A stretch of DNA of 32,501 nucleotides from Clostridiales bacterium (GTDB lineage Bacteria; Bacillota; Clostridia; Christensenellales; Aristaeellaceae), in contig SVGO01000016.1 in the NCBI GenBank assembly GCA_015056305.1, forward strand, positions 1-32,501, in the 5' to 3' direction. Of the stretch, positions 7,776 through 16,562 are shown in pieces; the stretch's first letter is position 1; every line of letters starts with the position of its first letter. The notes under the pieces were generated by a model. That model ran no database searches and was not told where the DNA came from. It saw only the letters and a program-made list of their open reading frames with translations. The position numbers and the translations under genes are program-made.

Positions 7776-8967
7776 AAAGAAAACATGCATTGTCCTCGGT
7801 GTCACCGGGGGCATTGCTGCATATAAGGCATGCGAGCTGCTTCGCCTGCTGCAAAAGCGGGGCATGGACGTGTATGTGGTGATGACGAAGCATGCGTGCC
7901 AGTTTGTTGCGCCGCTGACGTTTGAAACGCTCTCCGGCCATCCTGTCGCGGTGGATACGTTTGAGCGCCCGGCAACGTGGGAGGTCGAGCATATTGCGCT
8001 GGCCAAGCGCGCGGATCTGTTCCTGATCGCGCCGGCAACGGCGAATATCATCGGCAAGATGGCGTGCGGCATCGCCGACGACATGCTCTCCACGACCGTG
8101 ATGGCGACAAAGGCGCCGGTGATGATTGCCCCGGCGATGAACACCGGCATGTGGGAAAACCCGGCGACGCAGCAGAATATCGCCACGCTCGTCTCCCGCG
8201 GCGTGCATGTCGTCACCCCGGCGACGGGCCATCTGGCCTGCGGCGACAGCGGCGCGGGCAAGCTCGAGGACGTAAGCGTGATTGCAGAGCGTGCAATTGC
8301 CATTCTTGAAAAGAAGAAGGACATGCTGGGCCTTCGCGTCATGGTGACTGCCGGTCCCACGCGCGAGGCGCTTGATCCCGTGCGCTATATCTCCAATCGT
8401 TCTTCGGGCAAGATGGGCTACGCCATCGCGCGCGCAGCCATGGAGCGCGGCGCCGAGGTCACGCTGCTGACCGGTCCTGTCGCGATCCAGCCGCCGCAGG
8501 GTGTGCGCGTGATCCCCTTTATGACCACGCAGGATCTGCTTGAGCGCGCGCTGGAAAACGTGAGCGGACAGGATATCATCATCCAGTCTGCCGCGCCCGC
8601 GGATTACCGCGCGAAGGAGATCGCCCCGCAGAAGATCAAGAAGCAGGGCGGCACAGATATGATCATCGAATTGGCCGAGAATCCCGACGTCGCCGCGACG
8701 CTGGGCAAGAATAAGCGCGCAGACCAGACGTTTGTCGGCTTTGCCGCCGAGACCAACGACGTGCTCGCGCATGCGAAGGGCAAGCTTGAGAAAAAGAACC
8801 TGGACATGATCGTCGCCAACGACGTGACCGCGCCGGGCGCGGGATTCGACGTGAATACCAACATCGTGACGCTGATCACGAAGGAGGACATGCTCTCCCT
8901 GCCGCTGATGAGCAAGGACGACGTCGCCGATCAGATTCTCAGCGGCGTCCTGAAACTGAGAAAGTGA
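7765..8967 (+). CDS. coaBC: Bifunctional phosphopantothenoylcysteine decarboxylase / phosphopantothenate-cysteine ligase
   Basis: It performs two steps of coenzyme A synthesis. The N-terminal CoaC flavoprotein (about 1-185) has the GVTGGIAAYK loop, the catalytic histidine in VEHIALAKRAD (H76), PAMNTGMW (123-130) and the active-site cysteine in GHLACGDSGAG (C159). The C-terminal CoaB ligase (about 188-400) has GPTREALDPVRYISNRSSG (197-215), AAPADYR and the KIKK lysines (about 290). At 400 aa the length is standard for the fusion. The ATG at 7765 lies inside the end of rpoZ, with a short GGAAG-like site just upstream, so translation is probably coupled. It closes this block; a terminator follows. 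Confidence 0.97.
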   Translation: MSSKKKTCIVLGVTGGIAAYKACELLRLLQKRGMDVYVVMTKHACQFVAPLTFETLSGHPVAVDTFERPATWEVEHIALAKRADLFLIAPATANIIGKMACGIADDMLSTTVMATKAPVMIAPAMNTGMWENPATQQNIATLVSRGVHVVTPATGHLACGDSGAGKLEDVSVIAERAIAILEKKKDMLGLRVMVTAGPTREALDPVRYISNRSSGKMGYAIARAAMERGAEVTLLTGPVAIQPPQGVRVIPFMTTQDLLERALENVSGQDIIIQSAAPADYRAKEIAPQKIKKQGGTDMIIELAENPDVAATLGKNKRADQTFVGFAAETNDVLAHAKGKLEKKNLDMIVANDVTAPGAGFDVNTNIVTLITKEDMLSLPLMSKDDVADQILSGVLKLRK

Positions 8968-8983
8968 ATACGTGCAGCTTTTC

Positions 8984-9013
8984 CGCCGCTTTCCGTATGG
9001 AGAGCGGCGTTTT
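8984..9013 (+). terminator. Intrinsic terminator after coaBC
   Basis: An 11-bp stem with one G-T wobble (8984-8994 with 8999-9009) closed by loop GTAT is followed by TTTTA. The stem is strong and the T-run short (four). Its place just after coaBC and before a strong promoter supports the call. Confidence 0.72.
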
Positions 9014-9047
9014 ATGTATATATCTGCGCTGATATGACGGATCAATC

Positions 9048-9076
9048 TTGACTGTATGCCCATTTGCGCATATAAT
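9048..9076 (+). promoter_or_regulatory. Strong housekeeping promoter upstream of the 9131 gene and secDF
   Basis: TTGACT (9048-9053), a 17-bp spacer and TATAAT (9071-9076) make the best consensus promoter in the window. Transcription should begin near 9083, giving a leader of about 48 bases before ATG 9131. The small membrane protein gene and secDF probably share this transcript. Confidence 0.85.
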
Positions 9077-9130
9077 GGAATGTACTTGATTATGGGTTAT
9101 CTTAACCTTGCGCGAGAGGAGGCGGATGAA

Positions 9131-9490
9131 ATGGCGAAAAAAGGCGAACGATCGCTGGTGCTTTTGTGCGTTGTTTTCGGTTTTGTCTGTCTGCTTCTGA
9201 GCGGCGGCTGGCGGCTTGTCGGCACAGCCGCGGGCGGGGAAGAACCCATGCCGGTCCGGGAGTTTGCACAGGTGCGCGCCGTGCTTTCGCAGGCGCAGGA
9301 GCCGCCGGCGCAGACAGGCGTATCCGTCCAGCGCGAAGAGAGCGCGCAGCGGATGCATGCCGCGCCCGTGCCGCAAGATCAAGCCCTGAATCCCCGCGTG
9401 ACAAGCGACGCCAATGGCAACGTGCTGCTGGGGCAGACGTATATGCGCGCGGTATATCAGGCCTTTGCGCTGGATGACGGTTTTGTGTAA
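9131..9490 (+). CDS. Hypothetical single-pass membrane protein upstream of secD
   Basis: I do not recognise this 119-aa protein. After a short basic start (MAKKGERS) comes one hydrophobic segment, about residues 8-27 (SLVLLCVVFGFVCLLLSGGW). An extracytoplasmic tail of about 90 residues follows, rich in Ala, Gln, Pro and Val and without cysteines, ending in a more conserved-looking NGNVLLGQTYMRAVYQAFALDDGFV. The start at 9131 follows AGGAGG (9117-9122) by 8 bases and agrees with a transcript start near 9083; upstream in-frame ATGs have no ribosome-binding site. It occupies the place where yajC often precedes secDF but lacks YajC features (no IRPQ-x-K motif or beta-barrel-like domain). A role in export is only a guess from position. 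Confidence 0.7.
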   Translation: MAKKGERSLVLLCVVFGFVCLLLSGGWRLVGTAAGGEEPMPVREFAQVRAVLSQAQEPPAQTGVSVQREESAQRMHAAPVPQDQALNPRVTSDANGNVLLGQTYMRAVYQAFALDDGFV

Positions 9491-9545
9491 AGGATAGTGT
9501 GTCTTCACAAACCCGATCAAACAAGATAAAGAGAGGAAAATCACT

Positions 9546-10811
9546 ATGGCGAACAAGAATGTAAAGCCGAAGAACCCGCGCACCCGCGCGCTGGTTTCTC
9601 TGGTTGCCATCCTGGTGGTCGTCGCGATCTGCGGATACGTGGCGCTGTTTGGCATTGGCAAGGGCACGATGATCAACTACATCAAGCCCTGGGGCGAGGC
9701 GATCTCCCTGGGTCTGGATCTGCGCGGCGGCGTTTACACCGTTTACGCGGCGGATAACGACGGCAGCGCCGACTTCGAGACGAAGATGAGCTCCACCGTT
9801 TCCATCCTCACCAGCCGTCTGACCCGTCAGGGCTTCACCGAGGCGACCGTGACCCGTCAGGGCACCGACCGCATCCGCGTGGAGATCCCGAACGTCTCCG
9901 ACCCGAACGAGATCCTGCGCATCATCGGCACCCCGGCGCAGCTGGACTTCGTGGATGAGGCCGGCAACGTGCTCATGGAAGGCTCCATGATCAAGAACGC
10001 CGCCGCTTCCCAGGACGAGAACGGCATGCCGTGCGTCGCCTTTGAGCTCAATGACGAGGGTGCGAAGGTCTTTGCCGAGGCGACCGCTGCGAACCTGAAC
10101 AAGACCATCGCCATCACCCTGGACGGCGAGGTTATCTCTGCGCCGACGGTCAACTCCGTCATCGCGGGCGGCCAGGGCCAGATCACCGGCGATTTCACCG
10201 CCGACGAAGCCAAGAACCTGGCGACCCTGATTCTCTCCGGCGCGCTGCCGCTGAACCTGACCCAGCTCGAGGTCAGCGCGATCTCCGCGACGCTGGGCGT
10301 TGAGGCGCTGGATAAGGCGATCCTCGCCGGCATGATCGGCGTGGCGCTGGTTATGCTCTTCATGCTCTTCCGCTATCGCATCTGCGGTCTGGTGGCCGAC
10401 ATTGCGCTCACCATCTACATCATGATCGTCGTGCTGCTGCTGGCGCTCACCGGCGCGCAGCTGACCCTGCCAGGCGTCGCGGGTATTATCCTGGGCATCG
10501 GTATGGCTGTCGACGCGAACGTCGTCATCTTCGAGCGTATCCGCGAGGAGCTCTCTGTGGGCCGTCCGCTGCCGTCCTCCATCAAGAAGGGCTTCTCTCA
10601 CGCGCTCTCCGCGATCATCGACGCGAACGTGACCACCGTCATCGCGGCTGTTGTGCTCTATGCCTTCGGCACCGGCACCATCCGCGGCTTTGCGCTCACG
10701 CTGGGCATCGGCGTTCTGACCTCGATGTTCACCGCGATCTTTGTCACCCATAAGCTGCTGGACATCTTTGCCGAGCTCGGCATCAAGAACCAGAAGCTGT
10801 TTGTGCGCTAA
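9546..10811 (+). CDS. secD: Protein translocase subunit SecD
   Basis: SecD with SecF uses the proton or sodium motive force to finish Sec-dependent export. It has an N-terminal membrane helix (about 14-36), the SecD signature GLDLRGGVYTVY (about 56-67), a reduced extracytoplasmic domain (about 70-250) and a bundle of about five membrane helices with the conserved GIGMAVDANVVIFERIREEL (about 316-335). The length of 421 aa is typical of Gram-positive SecD, shorter than E. coli. GAGAGG at 9531-9536 lies 9 bases before ATG 9546. Unlike in Bacillus, secD and secF are separate genes, 18 bases apart. Confidence 0.96.
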   Translation: MANKNVKPKNPRTRALVSLVAILVVVAICGYVALFGIGKGTMINYIKPWGEAISLGLDLRGGVYTVYAADNDGSADFETKMSSTVSILTSRLTRQGFTEATVTRQGTDRIRVEIPNVSDPNEILRIIGTPAQLDFVDEAGNVLMEGSMIKNAAASQDENGMPCVAFELNDEGAKVFAEATAANLNKTIAITLDGEVISAPTVNSVIAGGQGQITGDFTADEAKNLATLILSGALPLNLTQLEVSAISATLGVEALDKAILAGMIGVALVMLFMLFRYRICGLVADIALTIYIMIVVLLLALTGAQLTLPGVAGIILGIGMAVDANVVIFERIREELSVGRPLPSSIKKGFSHALSAIIDANVTTVIAAVVLYAFGTGTIRGFALTLGIGVLTSMFTAIFVTHKLLDIFAELGIKNQKLFVR

Positions 10812-10829
10812 GGCGGGGAGGATAGTATC

Positions 10830-11723
10830 ATGAAATTCGAAATGAAGAATCGCCTCAAGCCCTGCGCAGCGCTTTCCGCTGTGATCATCGTGATCGCGCT
10901 GGTCATGACCATGATGGGCATGGGCATGAATCTGGGTATCGACTTCACCGGCGGCACCCTGATGACCTACAACATGGGCGCTGCTTTCAGCGTCGACGAC
11001 GTCAATGCTGCGCTTGCCGAGTGCGACATCGCCGACGCGCAGATCGCCGCGACCGGCGAGGACAACACTCAGGTGCAGATCCGCATCAAGGACGTCGAGA
11101 ATACCGATGACCTGCGCGATCAGCTCGAGGAGAAGCTCGCCGCGACCTATCCGGCCATTGAGTACGTGGACATCACCCGCGTCGGCGCCGTTGTGGGCAG
11201 TGAGCTGATCAACAACGCGATCAAGTCTCTTACGCTGGCCGCTGTGCTCATGCTGGTGTATATCGCGTTCCGCTTCGATCTGTATTCCGGCCTGGCTGCG
11301 ATCATCGGCCTGGTGCACGACGTGGCGATCATGATGTCTTTCGTCGTGATCCTGCGCAGCTTCATCCGCGTGGAGACCACCTTCATCGCGGCGCTGCTGA
11401 CCATCGTCGGCTACTCCATCAACAACACCATCATTATCTTCGACCGCATCCGTGAGAACTCTCACAAGGCCGGCGTGCGTCAGCTGCCGCGCGAGCAGAT
11501 CGTCAATCTGTCCGTGACCGAGTCCCTGCCGCGTACGCTCAATACCACCATCACCACGCTGCTGACCGTCGTCACCCTGTACATTCTGGGCGTCGACTCC
11601 ATCAAGCAGTTCGCGCTCCCGCTGATCATCGGCATCGTTGCGGGTACCTACAGCGCGAACCTGATCAATGGCTATGTCTGGGCGCTGCTGATGGACCTGC
11701 GCGCCAAGAGCAAGAAGGCGTAA
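10830..11723 (+). CDS. secF: Protein translocase subunit SecF
   Basis: This is the partner of SecD in the export motor. The SecF signature GIDFTGGTLMTY (about residues 36-47) follows the first membrane helix, then comes a small external domain and helices containing the conserved GYSINNTIIIFDRIREN (about 196-212). The length is normal at 297 aa. GGGGAGGA (10815-10822) is 7 bases before the ATG. A perfect 10-bp hairpin follows 13 bases after the stop. Confidence 0.96.
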   Translation: MKFEMKNRLKPCAALSAVIIVIALVMTMMGMGMNLGIDFTGGTLMTYNMGAAFSVDDVNAALAECDIADAQIAATGEDNTQVQIRIKDVENTDDLRDQLEEKLAATYPAIEYVDITRVGAVVGSELINNAIKSLTLAAVLMLVYIAFRFDLYSGLAAIIGLVHDVAIMMSFVVILRSFIRVETTFIAALLTIVGYSINNTIIIFDRIRENSHKAGVRQLPREQIVNLSVTESLPRTLNTTITTLLTVVTLYILGVDSIKQFALPLIIGIVAGTYSANLINGYVWALLMDLRAKSKKA

Positions 11724-11736
11724 TGAATGTTTCCGT

Positions 11737-11761
11737 AAGGGCGGACGCTTTGTCCGCCCTT
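11737..11761 (+). other. Perfect GC hairpin downstream of secF, no T-run
   Basis: AAGGGCGGAC, loop GCTTT, GTCCGCCCTT form a 10-bp perfect stem. The following bases (GCGGTGCTTTCG) lack a continuous T tract, so it may be a weak terminator, an RNA end-protecting structure or part of a recJ leader. Confidence 0.55.
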
Positions 11762-11782
11762 GCGGTGCTTTCGTATTTCTGC

Positions 11783-11816
11783 TTGGCGATGGGCGTGGGA
11801 CCATGCTTATCGCCAA
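11783..11816 (+). other. Long-loop inverted repeat in the recJ leader
   Basis: TTGGCGAT (11783-11790) and ATCGCCAA (11809-11816) pair perfectly across an 18-base loop. It lies 32 bases before the recJ ribosome-binding site (AAGGAGG 11848-11854) in the 139-base secF-recJ gap. It could be an RNA structure or a binding site; I recognise no known riboswitch. Confidence 0.45.
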
Positions 11817-11862
11817 ACAGAACCCATTTTGACCGAAATCTGACGGGAAGGAGGCTGCACAT

Positions 11863-14250
11863 ATGCTTCGGTTTATGCCCAAGCACGCGCAGGAGCGCGT
11901 CATCCCCGATGCGCTCAAAACGCTCGGCGTGCCGGACCAGCTGCTTTGTCTTTTGCTGGATCGCGGCATCGATACCAAAGAGAAGATCGACAAGTATCTG
12001 CATCCGAAGATGGACGATCTCTATGATCCAATGCTCATGCAGGACATGGACAAGGCTGTGGCAGTCATCCGCGACGCCGTCAGCAAGGGCGAGGAGATCG
12101 TCGTCTTCGGCGATTATGACGTCGACGGCGTGACCGCGACCGCAATCCTGCTGACGTATTTGCGCAAGCAGGGCGCCAAGGTCGGCTATTATATCCCGGA
12201 TCGCCATGGTGAGGGTTACGGCCTGAATATCGCTGCGGTGGAGCAGATCGCATCCCACGCGAAGCTCCTCATCACCGTGGACTGCGGCATCACCTGTCCC
12301 GATGAGGTCGCGCGCGCGACCGAACTGGGCATGCGTGTGATCGTCACCGATCATCATCAGCTCGGTCCGCGGCTGCCCGAGTGCTCTGCCGTGCTCAATC
12401 CGCTGCTGGGTGATTATCCGTTCCGCCGCCTGTGCGGCGCGGGCGTGGCGTTCAAGCTTGTGCAGGCGCTGGGTGGCATGGAGGCGATCGAGTCCCTGTG
12501 GGAGCTTGCCGCGCTGGCGACGATTGCCGATATCGTGCCGCTGCTGGATGAAAACCGCGTGATCGTCTCCTTTGGCCTCAAGGCCATGGCCGCTTCTCAG
12601 CGCCCGGGCCTGATCGCGCTGATGGAGTCTGCTGGTGTGGACGCAAAGAACGTGTCCGCGTCCGACGTGGCTTTCCGCATGGCCCCGCGCATCAACGCAG
12701 GCGGCCGTCTGGCGTTGGCGTCCCGCGGCGTGGAACTGCTGACGACCAGGCGTCTGGATGCGGCTCGGGAGATCGCCGCGGAGCTGGATCAGGATAACGC
12801 CAAGCGCCGCGAGATCGAGCTGGAAATCTTCCAGCAGGCGGACGAAAAGACCCGAAATGAAATCGATTTCCTGACCGAGCGCGCGATCGTCGTGTGCGGC
12901 GAGGGATGGAATCCCGGCGTGATCGGCCTTGCGGCCTCGCGCCTGGTTGAAAAGTATAAATGGCCGACGATCCTGCTGGCGCAGGACAGCGACGTGTGCG
13001 TTGGCTCTGCGCGCTCGATCCCGGGCGTGGATATCCATCAGGCGATGTCCGCCTGCCGCGATTTGTTTGTCCGCTTCGGCGGCCACGCGCAGGCGGCAGG
13101 CCTGACGATCGAGAAAAAGAACGTATCCGAATTCAGGCGCCGCCTGACGCAGGCGATTAAGGAGCAGTCCGAGCCGGAGGCATTCATTCCTACAGAGGAA
13201 TACGATCTTGAGCTGGAGCTTTCTGATATGACGGAGGCGCTTGTGCAGGCCTTTGCCTCCATGCAGCCCACGGGCTTCGGCAATCCGGCGCCGGTATTCT
13301 GCGTGCGCGGCGTGCATACGACCGACGTGCGTACGATCGGTAAGGAGGGCGCGCATCTGCGAATGCGCCTGTCCGGCGGCGCGGACATGCGCAATGCCAT
13401 CGGCTTCCGGATGGGAGAGAAGGCAAAGACGATGCCCGAGGTGATTGAGGCAGTCGTGGGTCTGTCGATCAACGAATGGCAGGACCGCAGGAGCGTGCAG
13501 TGCGAGCTGCGCCAGTTGAGGCCCTACATGCCTGCCAAGGCGTTCCTCTCCGAGTGCCAGCGCAGGCAGGAGGAGATCGACGCGGCGATGATCGGCGCGC
13601 TGCTTCTGCCGCAGGGCAAGGCGGCTTCACATGTGGAGCGTATGACGCTTGAGGAGGCAAAGGGCGTGCTTTCCGGCGAATTGCTCACGACCTATCAGGG
13701 TACGCTTCTGTGCGTGCATTCCCTTGCTGCGCTGAAGATGCTCAATATCCATCTGGCGATCCTGCATGCGCAGCTGGACTATGCGATGCGCGAGCTCGAT
13801 GATATCCGCAGCTTCAATACGCTGGTGATGGCGCCGGACTGGCAGAAACTCAATTGCCATCCCACGGCGATTGTCACGCTCGATGGCTTTATCTGCGATG
13901 AGGAGCGCGCAGCGGCTCAGGCGAGATTCCCAGTCGCGCGCATCATCGAAGTGACGGACATGGCGTCTTATCGAGCGTCTGCGGCGCAGAGGCTGCACTG
14001 CAGCGACGATGATCTTCGCGCTCTCTATCGCGTGCTGCGCCAGAGGGAGAAGATGGAATATACAATGAATATGCTTGCCGGTGAAACCAGCCTGAGCGAG
14101 AGTCAGGTGCTTCTTGCGCTGAATATCTTCAGCGAGCTTGGCCTGCTGGAATTCACGCGCGAGCCGCTGCATTACAGGCTGATTCCCAGCGGAAAGGTAT
14201 CCCTGGAGTCCAGCCTTCTTCGCGGCAGGCTGATGAGTATAATGGGATAA
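11863..14250 (+). CDS. recJ: Single-stranded-DNA-specific exonuclease RecJ
   Basis: It degrades ssDNA 5'-3' in recombination and repair. DHH-family motifs are intact: VFGDYDVDG (D85, D87), VDCGI (D140), TDHH (163-165) and, in the DHHA1 domain, GGRLALASR and FGGHAQAAG (about 405-413). An OB-like region follows, then about 225 C-terminal residues that match the extra RecJ C-terminal domain of Gram-positive RecJ and finish in a winged-helix-like segment (SLSESQVLLALNIFSELGLLEF). The length of 795 aa is close to the B. subtilis protein. ATG 11863 follows AAGGAGG by 8 bases. In many Firmicutes apt lies between recJ and relA; here only 14 bases separate them. Confidence 0.96.
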   Translation: MLRFMPKHAQERVIPDALKTLGVPDQLLCLLLDRGIDTKEKIDKYLHPKMDDLYDPMLMQDMDKAVAVIRDAVSKGEEIVVFGDYDVDGVTATAILLTYLRKQGAKVGYYIPDRHGEGYGLNIAAVEQIASHAKLLITVDCGITCPDEVARATELGMRVIVTDHHQLGPRLPECSAVLNPLLGDYPFRRLCGAGVAFKLVQALGGMEAIESLWELAALATIADIVPLLDENRVIVSFGLKAMAASQRPGLIALMESAGVDAKNVSASDVAFRMAPRINAGGRLALASRGVELLTTRRLDAAREIAAELDQDNAKRREIELEIFQQADEKTRNEIDFLTERAIVVCGEGWNPGVIGLAASRLVEKYKWPTILLAQDSDVCVGSARSIPGVDIHQAMSACRDLFVRFGGHAQAAGLTIEKKNVSEFRRRLTQAIKEQSEPEAFIPTEEYDLELELSDMTEALVQAFASMQPTGFGNPAPVFCVRGVHTTDVRTIGKEGAHLRMRLSGGADMRNAIGFRMGEKAKTMPEVIEAVVGLSINEWQDRRSVQCELRQLRPYMPAKAFLSECQRRQEEIDAAMIGALLLPQGKAASHVERMTLEEAKGVLSGELLTTYQGTLLCVHSLAALKMLNIHLAILHAQLDYAMRELDDIRSFNTLVMAPDWQKLNCHPTAIVTLDGFICDEERAAAQARFPVARIIEVTDMASYRASAAQRLHCSDDDLRALYRVLRQREKMEYTMNMLAGETSLSESQVLLALNIFSELGLLEFTREPLHYRLIPSGKVSLESSLLRGRLMSIMG

Positions 14251-14264
14251 GGAGGTATACCTGT

Positions 14265-16451
14265 TTGACACACGAAGATTGCAGAAGTCTGGAAGAACTG
14301 ATCCAGATTGTGGTCAAATATCATCCGGACGCTGACGTGGCGATGGTTGAAAAGGCGTATCACTTTGCCCAGAAGGCACACGAAGGCCAGATGCGCAAGT
14401 CCGGAGAGCCGTATTTCTTTCATCCGCTGACCGTTGCCGGTCTCCTTGCCCGATTAATGCTTGACCCGCCGACGATTGCGGCCGGTCTTCTGCATGACAC
14501 GGTGGAGGACTGCGAGGAAGTAACGCTCGAGGCCATCACCAAGGAGTTCGGTCAGGATGTCGCGCTGCTGGTCGACGGCGTCACCAAGCTCAAGCGGTTG
14601 GATTTCTCCTCCCGCGTGGAGCAGCAGGCGGAGTCCATCCGTAAGATGATCCTTGCCATGAGCAAGGATATCCGCGTCGTGCTCATCAAGCTGGCGGACC
14701 GTACGCACAACATGCGAACCCTCAAAGCCCAGTCGCCTCAGAGCCAGAAGCGCATCGCGCAGGAGACGCTGGATATCTACGCGCCGCTGGCGCATCGTCT
14801 GGGCGTGTACAAGATCAAGCAGGAACTGGAGGATCTGTGCCTGCGCTATCTGGATCCGGAAGGCTATCAGAATCTGATCGCAAAGGTTGGCATGAAGCGA
14901 TCGGAGCGCGAGGCATATATTCAGGTCTTCATGAAGACGCTGGGCGACAAAATCTCCGAGATGGGCATCAAGTACGAGATCAGCGGCCGCCCGAAGCATT
15001 TCTACAGCATTTACCGCAAGATGGTGCTCCAGCATAAGCCCTTTGAGCAGATATTTGATTTGATCGCATTGCGGGTGCTGGTGGACAGTGTGCAGGACTG
15101 CTATGCCGTGCTGGGCGTTGTGCATACCCTCTGGAAGCAGATTCCCAATCGCTTCAAGGACTATATTTCCATGCCTAAGCCGAACATGTATCAGTCGCTG
15201 CATACGACGGTCGTTGGCGAGAACGGCATGCCCTTTGAGGTGCAGATCCGCACGCATGAGATGCACCGCATCGCCGAATACGGCATCGCTGCGCACTGGC
15301 GCTATAAAGAGGGCAAGCAGGCTGCCGATAGTATGGACGGCAAGCTCTACTGGCTGCGTCAGATCCTGGACTGGCAGAACGACATGCGCGATTCGGAGGA
15401 ATTCATTTCCTCGCTCAAGGTTGATCTGTTCAGCGACGAGATTTTCGTCTTCACGCCCAAGGGTGAGATCGTCGACCTGCCCAGAGGCGCGACGCCGATT
15501 GACTTTGCTTATCGCATCCACAGCGCCGTGGGCAACAAGTGCGTCGGTGCGAAGGTCAACGGCCGCATCGTCACGCTGGATTATCAGCTGGATACGGGCG
15601 ATTTTGTCGAGATCATCACCCAGCAGAACAGCAAAGGCCCCAGCCGCGACTGGCTGAAGATCGTCAAAACCTCGCAGGCAAAGGCCAAAATCCGCAATTT
15701 CTACAAAAAAGAGCTCAAGGACGAGAACATTGCCACCGGCAAGTCTATGCTCGATGCTGAGGCCAAGCGCCAGTCCTCGAGCCTGTCCGTACTGATGAAG
15801 GCGGAGTATGCCGAGCCGATTCTGCGTAAGTTCTCCTTTGCGGATCTTAATGATCTCTATGCGGCGGTCGGATGCGGCGGCATTACGGCTGCGCATGTGA
15901 TCACGCGCCTGCGTGAGGAACAGAAGAGTCACGAAAAGCCGCTGGTGCCCGTGCTTCCGCGCATTGCGCCGGAGCAGACGCCTGCCAAGGGTGGTAAGTC
16001 CTCTTCAAAGGACGACATGGGTATCCGCGTGGCGGGTCTGCCGGGTTGTCAGGTGCATTTTGCCAAGTGCTGCACGCCGCTGCCGGGCGACGAGATCATC
16101 GGCTATATCACGCGCGGACGCGGCGTGACGATCCACTCCCGTGAGTGCGTGAATGTCAATGACTCGCATGATCCAGCGCGCTGGATCGAGGCGGAGTGGT
16201 CCGATACGACCAATTCCTCCTACAACGGCTCTATCCAGATTCTGGCCGTCGATAGAAGCAACCTTCTGGCTGATCTGATGAGCTATCTGTCCGCGCAGAA
16301 GGTGACGGTCTGCGCGCTCAATGCGCGCGTGAACAGCAACCAGACGTGCACCATCGAGTTGACGCTGCAGGTTTCCAGCAAGCAGGAGCTCGACTGGGTG
16401 ATCAAGCAGATCGCCAAGCGGCAGGACACCATCGAGATTTTCCGTGTTTAA
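14265..16451 (+). CDS. relA: Bifunctional (p)ppGpp synthetase/hydrolase RelA/SpoT (Rel)
   Basis: This long Rel enzyme makes and degrades the alarmone (p)ppGpp. The HD hydrolase has H53, HD at 77-78 with ED at 81-82, and LADRTHNMRT (D145, N149), so hydrolysis should be active. The synthetase has GRPKHFYSIYRKM (241-253), the FDLIALRVLV strand and KDYISMPKPNMYQSLHTTV. TGS (about 395-455), a conserved HFAKCCTPLPGDEIIGYITRGRG segment and a C-terminal ACT domain (about 655-728) follow. The start is TTG 14265, 9 bases after GGAGG (14251-14255); no ATG is suitably placed, so a non-ATG start is used. The length of 728 aa is typical. Confidence 0.96.
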   Translation: MTHEDCRSLEELIQIVVKYHPDADVAMVEKAYHFAQKAHEGQMRKSGEPYFFHPLTVAGLLARLMLDPPTIAAGLLHDTVEDCEEVTLEAITKEFGQDVALLVDGVTKLKRLDFSSRVEQQAESIRKMILAMSKDIRVVLIKLADRTHNMRTLKAQSPQSQKRIAQETLDIYAPLAHRLGVYKIKQELEDLCLRYLDPEGYQNLIAKVGMKRSEREAYIQVFMKTLGDKISEMGIKYEISGRPKHFYSIYRKMVLQHKPFEQIFDLIALRVLVDSVQDCYAVLGVVHTLWKQIPNRFKDYISMPKPNMYQSLHTTVVGENGMPFEVQIRTHEMHRIAEYGIAAHWRYKEGKQAADSMDGKLYWLRQILDWQNDMRDSEEFISSLKVDLFSDEIFVFTPKGEIVDLPRGATPIDFAYRIHSAVGNKCVGAKVNGRIVTLDYQLDTGDFVEIITQQNSKGPSRDWLKIVKTSQAKAKIRNFYKKELKDENIATGKSMLDAEAKRQSSSLSVLMKAEYAEPILRKFSFADLNDLYAAVGCGGITAAHVITRLREEQKSHEKPLVPVLPRIAPEQTPAKGGKSSSKDDMGIRVAGLPGCQVHFAKCCTPLPGDEIIGYITRGRGVTIHSRECVNVNDSHDPARWIEAEWSDTTNSSYNGSIQILAVDRSNLLADLMSYLSAQKVTVCALNARVNSNQTCTIELTLQVSSKQELDWVIKQIAKRQDTIEIFRV

Positions 16452-16562
16452 TCGGCGTGCTGCCGGAGACACTCCCGAAAAATCCACGCAATTCCTGTGT
16501 TTTGGCGTACGTGGCTGGTGTTTTGCAAAAAGATTTACATCACAAGAAAGCGAGTATAAAGC

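Noticed and set aside
11737..11761. Hairpin after secF as an intrinsic terminator
   Set aside because: There is no continuous T-run after the stem; kept only as a hairpin.
9102..11993. A 963-codon open frame on the minus strand opposite secDF
   Set aside because: Its sequence is repetitive in His, Asp, Gln and Arg, an antisense artefact of strong codon bias in secD and secF; no start signal or domain.
16534..16560. Possible promoter TTTACA / TATAAA before dtd
   Set aside because: The spacer is 15 bp and the -10 ends two bases before the dtd ATG, so transcription would begin inside the gene.
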